In this document: positions 1 through 7,160 of the stretch, one piece after another | Position numbering within the stretch: position 1 is the first letter of the stretch | Layout: each line of letters opens with the position of its first letter | Origin: CAZELM01 sp964512995 | Lineage (GTDB): Bacteria > CSSED10-310 | Direction of reading: 5' to 3' | NCBI GenBank assembly: GCA_964512995.1 | Contig: CAZELM010000047.1 | Coordinates: 1 to 30,432, forward strand | Length of the DNA stretch: 30,432 bases | Notes under the pieces: model-generated | What the model was told of the DNA's origin: nothing | What the model saw: the letters and a program-made list of their open reading frames with translations, nothing else | Database searches by the model: none | Position numbers and translations under genes: made by a program

Positions 1-138
1 CAGTCGCTCCCCGTGGACCCTCAGCTCCCTGCAATCCCTGGGGACCCGTTGGTCCAGCGATTCCCTGGATTCCCTGCGGTCCAGTCGCTCCCCGTGGACC
101 CACGGCTCCCTGCAACCCCTGGGGACCCGTTGGTCCAG
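1..138 (-). repeat. 81-bp tandem repeat inside collagen-like gene
   Basis: A unit beginning CAGTCGCTCCCCGTGGACCC starts at 1 and again at 82, 81 bp apart (27 codons, nine Gly-X-Y triplets). The first 57 bases of the two copies differ at three positions, and the second copy diverges after about 138. The repeat keeps the reading frame, so it lengthens the collagen stalk. Confidence 0.8.
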
Positions 139-610
139 TCGGACCCTGTAATCCGGAAGTCTCTCCGACCCAATGACCCGATTCGTTGATAACGGTTCCG
201 ACTCCATGGATGGCAACACTCCGTGGATGGATTTCCTGACCGATGACATCTTCCGCCTGATATGCAAATCCCACGCTTGTCAATTCCTGACGTGGCGACA
301 AAGCTTCTCCATCAACACTGATTTCCAGCCATAATGAAGACGTAAAGTTTAAATCGATTGGATTGGCTTCTCCCATACGAATCTGAAATACTCCATTATC
401 AACACGTACAGTGTCATATGATTCCATCCAAAGTTGCGTTCCAAGAGTCTCCGCATCGAAAAACGCGAGTTGAAAAGAATAGAATCCATTCACTGGATTT
501 CCATTCTCATCTGTCAGATGTCCCTGATAATTAATCTGATGTGGAATAGCCGAAATCGTGACAGGGATCACAATCAAAAACAACATCAAAATCCAAAAAT
601 TTTTTTTCAT
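1..610 (-). CDS. Secreted collagen-like protein, 5' part (3' end outside window)
   Basis: The frame is open from the ATG at 610 to the window edge (203 codons, no stop), so the C-terminus is missing. Residues 1-21 are a Sec signal peptide (two Lys, then a hydrophobic core ending near ISAIP). Residues 22-152 form a beta-rich head beginning HQINYQGHLTDENGNPVNG, and from about residue 154 Gly-X-Y triplets run to the edge (GPTGPTGPQGLQG and similar). The start is supported by a GGAGG Shine-Dalgarno sequence 7 nt upstream. The head is clearly paralogous to that of the gene at 25529-27058 (shared NYQGHL, DNG or DSG before F-x-(I/V)-x-(M/L)-G, LSPRQ or LQPRQ, and a conserved W(V)G before the collagen part). 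Probably a surface or extracellular trimeric fibre protein; ligand and role unknown. Confidence 0.85.
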   Translation of the reverse strand, partial: MKKNFWILMLFLIVIPVTISAIPHQINYQGHLTDENGNPVNGFYSFQLAFFDAETLGTQLWMESYDTVRVDNGVFQIRMGEANPIDLNFTSSLWLEISVDGEALSPRQELTSVGFAYQAEDVIGQEIHPRSVAIHGVGTVINESGHWVGETSGLQGPTGPTGPQGLQGAVGPRGATGPQGIQGIAGPTGPQGLQGAEGPRGAT

Positions 611-656
611 AACAATTCCTCCCATGGTTAATCGTGTTGAACTCCCCAATAAATAT

Positions 657-685
657 ATCCTACCATTTGCATTTTAACTTGTAAA
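657..685 (-). promoter_or_regulatory. Candidate sigma70-type promoter for the collagen-like gene
   Basis: Reading the minus strand, TTTACA (680-685) and TAGGAT (657-662) are separated by 17 nt. They match the -35 consensus at 5 of 6 and the -10 consensus at 4 of 6 positions. Transcription would start near 650, giving a leader of about 40 nt that includes the GGAGG site at 618-622. Found by eye only. Confidence 0.4.
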
Positions 686-892
686 AAGCTCCATTCAACC
701 ATGATCATTTTGAGGTCATCTGTACGGTCATGTATGAAACTGGGTTCATTTCGGATTTGATTTCTGATCGCACTTTCGCGACATAAATGCCGCTCCAGGA
801 ATAAACTATTCATTTTTATTCCCAGATCATGTTTTGAGAATCATTTCAGCGAATTGGCAGCAAAATCGGGATATTCCACCCGAGCCATCCGC

Positions 893-2464
893 TTAACCCA
901 GATCTTCAATCCTAGACAATTTTTGAACTAACAAATCCAGATTGATTTTGTTCCGAATGGAAAAAAAACCATGAAGCTGAGCCATTGCCATCCGATCCAA
1001 CAGGGCGTTCCATTCCTCATGAACAGCCGCAGACCCCTGTGTCCACTCCGTATGGCATCGGAGATCATCGGCAAACTCCGCAATCAATTCCTTGGAAAGA
1101 ACAGCATCCTGCAATATTCCCAGACAATCCTGAATTTTAATACTTTGCTGAATGTATTTTGATAACCCAACGGGATAATCATGTGAAACTATTTCACATG
1201 TATATCGTAATTTTTTGAAGCTGATACGCAATGCATGAAAATCGTTCCATTGGTTTGAACGCGTTGCGTTATAGGTTCGTTTGACAATCTCCAGTGTTAT
1301 CTTCAAGATAGCATCCGGGATCAGCTCTTTTACAGACACAGACGTGAGACTGCCATATGAATTCGCTGGATTCAACATATCGGTGATTGTCCGGATAAAT
1401 TGAAGATACCGATCCGATTTCATCATTTCATCAATGGATTGAATGGCAATTTTACGGCGATCGTGCAGCCACATCCTGATCTTGTTCTCATAAAAGACAG
1501 ACCAGGATGGGATCGTGTCTTTTGCCACCGGAAGTCTCAGGAGGAATACATCGAGATCCCTCAGGTTGTTCAGATTTTGACCGATCCAGCGCAGGCTATC
1601 GCACAGGAACTGAATTGATTTATCCACAGACTCTGCACCAAACAGACGAAGAGCGACTCTCATTCGCCGGATGGATACCCGAGCCTGATGAACGAACTCT
1701 GGGTCCGCATCCCACAATATGCCTGGCATACAGATTCGGATGCGGTGTTCATGAAATACGAGAATTTTACGGATGGCTTGTGAACACGTATCATTTTTAT
1801 TTACTCGTTGGGTAAGTGATGGCGTTTTGGGAACTGGTTTCAATTTGAGACAACGGATCGCCGCATCGAGTTTTGATCTCGCAGAATATTTCAAATGGAA
1901 ATGACTTCGAATCAACTGCTCGATCGATCGAAGCCGCTCCACATCACCCTGTCTTATTTCAATCTCCATTTCATACCATTTCCGGGTGTTGCGGGAGTGG
2001 TAGACTCCCTGCGCACAAAATTCTGACGCATCAAATGTCAACTCCCAATCATCGCCAGTATCCGATTCCATTCGGTATTTCTCCCGTTGCGTCATGATCC
2101 GAATAAAAGGAATCAATTTGGCAGGGAAAATGATCGGATTTATGATCTGATCGATTTCCGGTAGAAAATTCTCAGGATAGGCAGTATCTGAATAGGTGAT
2201 CTCCATTTCAATTTCCTGACGAGAGACAATGCCATTTTCCATAATCCCGGTATTTTTAAGCGTGATGAACCGCCGTGATCCAATGTCTCTGACTCGCAGT
2301 GCATATCCCTTTTTACCGAGCTGCCATCCGAATGTTTCCAGATACAGATCCGAATTGATGACTGATCCGGCTGGATAGATTCGATATCCCTGTGTTTCAA
2401 GAAATGTGATGAGATCGTTCCGGATATTAAATCCTGGGAGTTTTAACTTTAATTCGACTTCCAT
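893..2464 (-). CDS. CYTH-CHAD domain protein (triphosphatase/polyphosphate-associated)
   Basis: The 523-residue protein has an N-terminal CYTH domain (about 1-205) opening with the ExExK signature (E2, E4, K6) and carrying the basic and acidic strands typical of the triphosphate tunnel (LGKKGYALRVRD, RFITLKNTG, YEMEIEIRQGD). A CHAD domain follows (about 230-510) with its two helical halves marked by VHQARVSIRRMRVALRL and FHALRISFKKLRYTCEI. CYTH enzymes hydrolyse inorganic triphosphate or related substrates in a metal-dependent manner, and CHAD domains bind polyphosphate; both are family knowledge. It is the last gene of a polyphosphate operon, 69 bp after the HD gene, which fits a role in polyP end-product cleavage or granule binding. 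No good Shine-Dalgarno sequence precedes the ATG. The exact substrate cannot be told from sequence. Confidence 0.92.
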   Translation of the reverse strand: MEVELKLKLPGFNIRNDLITFLETQGYRIYPAGSVINSDLYLETFGWQLGKKGYALRVRDIGSRRFITLKNTGIMENGIVSRQEIEMEITYSDTAYPENFLPEIDQIINPIIFPAKLIPFIRIMTQREKYRMESDTGDDWELTFDASEFCAQGVYHSRNTRKWYEMEIEIRQGDVERLRSIEQLIRSHFHLKYSARSKLDAAIRCLKLKPVPKTPSLTQRVNKNDTCSQAIRKILVFHEHRIRICMPGILWDADPEFVHQARVSIRRMRVALRLFGAESVDKSIQFLCDSLRWIGQNLNNLRDLDVFLLRLPVAKDTIPSWSVFYENKIRMWLHDRRKIAIQSIDEMMKSDRYLQFIRTITDMLNPANSYGSLTSVSVKELIPDAILKITLEIVKRTYNATRSNQWNDFHALRISFKKLRYTCEIVSHDYPVGLSKYIQQSIKIQDCLGILQDAVLSKELIAEFADDLRCHTEWTQGSAAVHEEWNALLDRMAMAQLHGFFSIRNKINLDLLVQKLSRIEDLG

Positions 2465-2533
2465 GGCGTATTTATCATTCTATTGATTTGTGGACACCAG
2501 TCCATTGAATCAGATCAAGAGATCCAAATTTTT

Positions 2534-3124
2534 CTATTGAAAATCCAGTAATCTATTAGATTTGGTTTCGAGCAGATTCTTTTTCTGATCTGCCCCCCAT
2601 CGCTCCACTTTGCATGATCGAGGAGAAACCAGTTTCAGCAGTATCTTTTGAGGAAGTACCTCACAGCCGATGGATTCGATCATACAGGAATGACTGCGGT
2701 CCAGACCATCTGCGACGCGGAGGATTCCAGCCAGCCACTCAACCCGGCTTCGAAAGTCTTCATTCAATGTAGCGAATGTTTTGTGTTTCGATGCATCCGG
2801 CAAAGCTTTCCGATGGAAACGCGCCACCAAAGCACCAATTATCCGCTCATGCGATTCCAATCCGGGGATTTCCATCTCCAGAATCATTTCAAAACTGTGC
2901 TTGTGATGACCTGTCCCTTTGGAGCGAGACCAACCGATATCATGCAACCATGCCGCGATTTCAAGGATCAGTCTGTCTCTGGAATTCAGCTTGTGAATCT
3001 CCTTCAGATGATCGAACAATTGAAGTGACAATTTAGCGACCTGCTCAGCATGAGATGGATCAGGATCATATTTCACGGCAGTGTTTCTGAGAAAATCCTG
3101 TAACAATTCGATATTGCTCATCAT
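2534..3124 (-). CDS. Stand-alone HD-domain protein, Ppx/GppA C-terminal type
   Basis: The 196-residue cytoplasmic protein consists only of the HD-like domain normally found at the C-terminus of Ppx/GppA exopolyphosphatases; the actin-like ASKHA phosphatase half is absent. Visible signatures are H25, the H61-D62 doublet in AAWLHDIGW, the HHKHS block around residues 73-77, VARFHRKALP with H104, and LRVADGLDRSH with D139. An intact set of HD metal ligands suggests a real phosphohydrolase rather than a purely structural domain, but its substrate is unknown. It sits 10 bp after the PPK1 stop codon, so it is surely co-transcribed with ppk. Two ATG codons are adjacent (3124 and 3121); a weak GGTGG site is better spaced (6 nt) from the second. 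A missing Ppx N-terminal half is not seen nearby. Confidence 0.88.
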   Translation of the reverse strand: MMSNIELLQDFLRNTAVKYDPDPSHAEQVAKLSLQLFDHLKEIHKLNSRDRLILEIAAWLHDIGWSRSKGTGHHKHSFEMILEMEIPGLESHERIIGALVARFHRKALPDASKHKTFATLNEDFRSRVEWLAGILRVADGLDRSHSCMIESIGCEVLPQKILLKLVSPRSCKVERWGADQKKNLLETKSNRLLDFQ

Positions 3125-3134
3125 ATTCCACCAT

Positions 3135-5369
3135 TCATTCTGTAAACGTTAGTTTATTTTTTCTTCGCTTTCCAATCTGACGAACCAGTTCTTCGTAGGG
3201 CATCGATTTCACTCCACCTTTACGAGCAATCGCGATCAGACGATCCTGACTGCGGATGCGTTTCCTGCCCGGTTCTCGATCTATCCGTGTATACATACCA
3301 TCCGCCCGTTGAATCCTCGATTTCACGTTATCCTTGAGATATGTCAACAGGATTTCCTTGATGATTCTGGATTTCAACTGCTTATCTTCGATGGGATATA
3401 AGGCTTCCACCCGGCGATTAAAATTCCTTGGCATCCAATCTGCACTGCCGGAATAAATATCCGGATCACCTCCATTGTGAAAATAATAGATACGGGTATG
3501 TTCTAAAAATCTATCTAAAATGCTGATCACACGTATGTTTTCACTGATACCCGGAATGCCTGGACGCAGACAGCATACCCCCCGTACAATCAGATCGATC
3601 TGAACACCCGACTGGGATGCTTTATAGAGCTGTCTTATAACTTTGGGATCGACGAGTGTATTCATTTTTGCGATGATCCGGCCGGGTGTATCCGGTGCTG
3701 ACTTCTGGATTTCCCGGTCGATGAGTTCAATGATTCGTTGCTGGATGTTGACTGGTGACAGATATATTTTCTTAAACATTGACACGACCGTCTCCGGCTT
3801 GAACATGTCTCCGCCTGTCCAGGAGTTGAAACCGGTGATGACATTGAATAAGGCCGAGACATCCTGTCCGAAATCGGGATCGACCGTGAGTAATCCGAGA
3901 TCTGTATAAATCCGTGCAGTCACCGAGTTGTAATTGCCAGTAGAGAGATGGACATATCGACGCAATTGATCTTTTTCACGTCGAACAACCAGTGTTGCTT
4001 TACAATGTACTTTCCAGCGAACGAAGCCATAAACAACGTTGATGCCGTCTTCTTCCATCCGTCGAGCCCAATCGATGTTGGATTGCTCGTCGAATCGTGC
4101 TTTCAATTCCACAATTGCTGTGACCTGTTTGCCGTTTGCTGCGGCTCGACGCAACGCTCCGATGATCGGAGAATGATGGCCGGTTCGATAGAGTGTTTGT
4201 TTGATTGCCAGCACATCCGGATCATCCGCTGCAACATTGAGAAATGCGACGATGACTGCAAACGAATCGTATGGATGATGGAGCAGGATATCACCTTCTC
4301 TGATGATTGTGAAAATATCCTTGTCCGTATCGAATCGTTTGGGTATCCGGGGATTAAAGGGCGGATCACGATAATCCGGATCAACATCCAGATCATAAAT
4401 CGGCATGAAACCACACAGGTTGATTGGACCGGATATATTGAAAATCCAGTTCGGCGATATATCCAGGTGTCTTCGAAGGCAATCCACGATCATTTGTGGA
4501 GCGCCTTTTTGGATTTCAAGCCGGACGGCGATCTGATTGGAGCGATCTCGGAGTTCAGCCTCAACGGATGCCAAGAGATCCAGTACATCGTTTTCATGGA
4601 GATCATAATCGAGATTTCTCGTCACTCTGAATGGGATGCAGTGACGGATCTTCATTCCGGGAAACAGTTTTGACATATGCCGGATGATCAAGTCTTCCAG
4701 AAGAATAAAACAATGCTCCTGATCTGCTTTTACAGGGATCAATCGCGGCAAGACAGCCGGTACTTCAACGAAAGCATAGGAGTGCAGAGGCTTATCAATG
4801 AGAAAATCATCGAAAATAACCATGATATTGAGACGCAGATTGCCCAGATATGGAAATGGATGACCTGCATCAACCGCCAACGGCGTAAGAACCGGAAAAA
4901 CCTGATCCATGAAATAGGCTCGTAACCGGGTTTCCTCCGGCTCGGGTAATTGCCGAACCTTGAGAATTTCAATCTGAATCTTTTTCAGGTCCGGAATGAT
5001 TGCCATCCGGAAACATTCATATTGTTCTTCAATCAATGCAGCCATTTTCAGGGCGATATCATTGAGTTGCGTCATTGGAGTTTTTCCGCTTGGATCAGGT
5101 GTCTCGATTTCCGCTCGTACCAAACGAACGAGACTGCCCACTCGAATCATCACAAACTCATCCAGATTCGAACTGACAATAGAGATAAATTTCAGTTTTT
5201 CCATGATCGGAGTATGTGGATCCTGAGCTTCTTCAAGGACTCTCCGGTTGAATTCGAGCCATGAAAGTTCCCGATTCAGTATTAAGCTGGGATCTTTGAG
5301 ATCGATTAACGGCTGCGGATCAGGAGCGACTGGCTGAATATCGGTGATTACTTGATTTGGTTTGTTCAT
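3135..5369 (-). CDS. ppk: Polyphosphate kinase 1 (PPK1)
   Basis: Full-length PPK1 (744 residues from the ATG), which reversibly polymerises the gamma-phosphate of ATP into inorganic polyphosphate, usually at the inner membrane. The N-terminal motif LNRELSWLEFNRRVLEEA is diagnostic. In the PLD-like catalytic half are H455 in KVHCKA (equivalent to the autophosphorylated His435 of E. coli PPK), H474 in YVHLSTGNYN, and H624 in FLEHTRIYYF followed by NGGDPDIYSGSADWMPRN. The C-terminal tail is strongly basic. An in-frame TTG at 5375 overlaps the stop of the upstream phosphotransferase gene (TTGA) and has GGGA five nt upstream, so translation could be coupled there, adding two residues; the ATG lies 2 nt after that stop. 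Co-transcribed with the PPK2 gene upstream and the HD gene downstream. Confidence 0.97.
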   Translation of the reverse strand: MNKPNQVITDIQPVAPDPQPLIDLKDPSLILNRELSWLEFNRRVLEEAQDPHTPIMEKLKFISIVSSNLDEFVMIRVGSLVRLVRAEIETPDPSGKTPMTQLNDIALKMAALIEEQYECFRMAIIPDLKKIQIEILKVRQLPEPEETRLRAYFMDQVFPVLTPLAVDAGHPFPYLGNLRLNIMVIFDDFLIDKPLHSYAFVEVPAVLPRLIPVKADQEHCFILLEDLIIRHMSKLFPGMKIRHCIPFRVTRNLDYDLHENDVLDLLASVEAELRDRSNQIAVRLEIQKGAPQMIVDCLRRHLDISPNWIFNISGPINLCGFMPIYDLDVDPDYRDPPFNPRIPKRFDTDKDIFTIIREGDILLHHPYDSFAVIVAFLNVAADDPDVLAIKQTLYRTGHHSPIIGALRRAAANGKQVTAIVELKARFDEQSNIDWARRMEEDGINVVYGFVRWKVHCKATLVVRREKDQLRRYVHLSTGNYNSVTARIYTDLGLLTVDPDFGQDVSALFNVITGFNSWTGGDMFKPETVVSMFKKIYLSPVNIQQRIIELIDREIQKSAPDTPGRIIAKMNTLVDPKVIRQLYKASQSGVQIDLIVRGVCCLRPGIPGISENIRVISILDRFLEHTRIYYFHNGGDPDIYSGSADWMPRNFNRRVEALYPIEDKQLKSRIIKEILLTYLKDNVKSRIQRADGMYTRIDREPGRKRIRSQDRLIAIARKGGVKSMPYEELVRQIGKRRKNKLTFTE

Positions 5370-5371
5370 AG

Positions 5372-6913
5372 TCAATCGGATCCCATATCTAAAGGTGGCC
5401 TGGGGCGGGAATCATCCAGGATCGATTCCATTGTGTTCACGAACGTTTCAATGACTTTGATTCGAGAGTACAATTTATCGTTCGACTCCACAACCGTCCA
5501 TGGCGCATACGTTGTGGATGTCTTCTGGATCATATCTGCGACAGCGATTTCATAATCGTCCCATCTCTCCCTGTTCCTCCAATCTTCAGAGGTTATTTTC
5601 CATTGCTTATAAGGTGTCTGTTCCCGATCGTGAAACCGCCGTAACTGTTCATCCTTATCAATCTGAAGCCAGAATTTGATCAGGACAATGCCGGCGTTGG
5701 TCAGCATCTTTTCAAACTCATTGATCTCCCGGTATGCTCGTTGCCATTCATCCGTCAAACAAAATCCCTCGACCCGCTCAACCAGAATCCTCCCATACCA
5801 GCTTCGATCAAATATGGTCAGATGGCCAGCTTTGGGGAGTTCTTTCCAAAACCGCCATAGATAATGATGCGATTTCTCGACCGGTGTTGGCGCAGATATC
5901 GTGATGACTTCAAATCCCCTGGGATCCAATGGTTCGAGAAGCCGTTTTATCGCACCTCCTTTCCCGGCAGCATCCCATCCCTGAAAAACGACGACGGCTG
6001 CAACGCGGTCAAGATACATACGATGATGTAATTTTCGGATCTTTTTCTGATAAGAATCCAGTTTTTCTTCATATTCATCTCGTGGGATTTTTTTTGTCAG
6101 ATCGAAACGACGGAGAAATGAGCCACCACTCATCCATTCGGTTCGGAATCGATTCTCATCCGGCTGTTTGGATGGAAGTTTCAGCAGTGATTGTTTTTTT
6201 TCATGAGCTGCCAATGACTGCTCCATCGACCGGATTAAAGTTTCAAATATTTTTACACGCGCAAAGTATTTATTTTCAGCTTCCACCAGTGTCCAAGGGG
6301 CTTGTGGAGTTGATGTTTCCGTCAGCATATCTTCCACAGCCAGGATATACTCATCGTATTTACGGTGTTGAAGCCAGTCATCGGGTGTAACCTTCCATGC
6401 TTCAGTCGGTTCCCGCTCCATTCGCTTAAACCGTTTCAGTTGCTCCTTTTTCGAAATATGAAGCCAAAATTTCACCAGAATGAACTGGTCGTCCAGCAGA
6501 TGCCGTTCAAAATTCTCGATTTCATGATACGCTTCTCGCCATACCGGTTCGGGAACCTTGCTTTCCACACGATCTTCGAGCAGTCGACCATACCAGGACC
6601 GGTCAAAGATGGCCATGAAACCGCGATGTGGCAACCGGATCGCATACCGCCAGAGAAACGGCCGAAGCTTTTCATCGCGGCTCAATACATGGATAAAATG
6701 GACTTTGAACCCACGCGGATCCATACACTGCATCAGGCGATTGATATTCAGACCCTTGCCAGATGCATCCCAGCCTTCGAATACCACCACAACGGGAAGT
6801 TCTGCCTGCCTACATAATCGCTGCAACTCCATCAGACGGTATCCCAGAGGCTGAATCAGATTCTTACATTCTGACTTTTTAATATTCAATGTTAAATCCA
6901 ACTGATCAAGCAT
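5372..6913 (-). CDS. pap: Polyphosphate:AMP phosphotransferase, two-domain PPK2 (class II)
   Basis: The 513-residue protein contains two tandem PPK2 domains. Domain 1 (about 20-235) has the Walker A sequence EGWDASGKG (46-54) and the Walker B and lid motif IFDRSWYGR (102-110). Domain 2 (about 280-500) has QGWDAAGKGG (311-320) and IFDRSWYGR (367-375). The length and duplication are those of class II PPK2 enzymes, which use polyP to phosphorylate AMP to ADP. It is the first gene of the polyphosphate operon and adjoins ppk directly, so the locus can both make polyP from ATP and spend it to recharge AMP. Both domains keep the Walker residues; in many two-domain members only the C-terminal one is thought to be active. 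The ATG at 6913 has a weak GATGG 6 nt upstream. Confidence 0.95.
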   Translation of the reverse strand: MLDQLDLTLNIKKSECKNLIQPLGYRLMELQRLCRQAELPVVVVFEGWDASGKGLNINRLMQCMDPRGFKVHFIHVLSRDEKLRPFLWRYAIRLPHRGFMAIFDRSWYGRLLEDRVESKVPEPVWREAYHEIENFERHLLDDQFILVKFWLHISKKEQLKRFKRMEREPTEAWKVTPDDWLQHRKYDEYILAVEDMLTETSTPQAPWTLVEAENKYFARVKIFETLIRSMEQSLAAHEKKQSLLKLPSKQPDENRFRTEWMSGGSFLRRFDLTKKIPRDEYEEKLDSYQKKIRKLHHRMYLDRVAAVVVFQGWDAAGKGGAIKRLLEPLDPRGFEVITISAPTPVEKSHHYLWRFWKELPKAGHLTIFDRSWYGRILVERVEGFCLTDEWQRAYREINEFEKMLTNAGIVLIKFWLQIDKDEQLRRFHDREQTPYKQWKITSEDWRNRERWDDYEIAVADMIQKTSTTYAPWTVVESNDKLYSRIKVIETFVNTMESILDDSRPRPPLDMGSD

Positions 6914-6994
6914 GATTTTCCATCACTCATTCTAAACGGCTATCGTATCGGAAAGCACTCCAATCTGCCAAAAGATCGGTTTATTCCGATATCT

Positions 6995-7024
6995 ATTTTA
7001 TCACGTAAAAATGTTTCCATTCAA
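6995..7024 (-). promoter_or_regulatory. Candidate promoter of the polyphosphate operon
   Basis: On the minus strand TTGAAT (7019-7024) and TAAAAT (6995-7000) are 18 nt apart, matching the -35 at 4 of 6 and the -10 at 5 of 6 positions. It lies about 82 bp before the pap start in the 247-bp divergent region shared with the TonB receptor gene. A small hairpin (ATCGG, 6-nt loop, CCGAT) lies in the predicted leader around 6976-6991. I saw no convincing Pho box. Confidence 0.35.
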
Positions 7025-7160
7025 CTCACAATGTGCGCAAAATTTTTTCTGTTGTTTAAACGTTTTCAATATCTGGGACGTTTAATATCACCCGGAGTCA
7101 TGAAATATTTGAAAACACTGTTTCAACCTGATCAGCAAAATCGTAAGGAGACACCGAAGC

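Noticed and set aside
628..813. 61-codon minus-strand frame in the gap between the collagen-like gene and the CYTH-CHAD gene
   Set aside because: No Shine-Dalgarno site, no recognisable product, and it covers the predicted promoter at 657-685.
862..892. Terminator after the polyphosphate operon
   Set aside because: A CGGG/CCCG stem with an 8-nt loop followed by ATTTT is present, but the 4-bp stem is too weak to call.
3948..4673. 241-codon plus-strand open frame
   Set aside because: Lies wholly antisense within ppk, whose protein matches PPK1 along its full length; no Shine-Dalgarno site and no recognisable protein.
6914..7160. Pho box or cobalamin riboswitch in the divergent region
   Set aside because: Looked for both because of the polyphosphate operon and the receptor gene; no repeat pair like the Pho box and no B12-box sequence was convincing.
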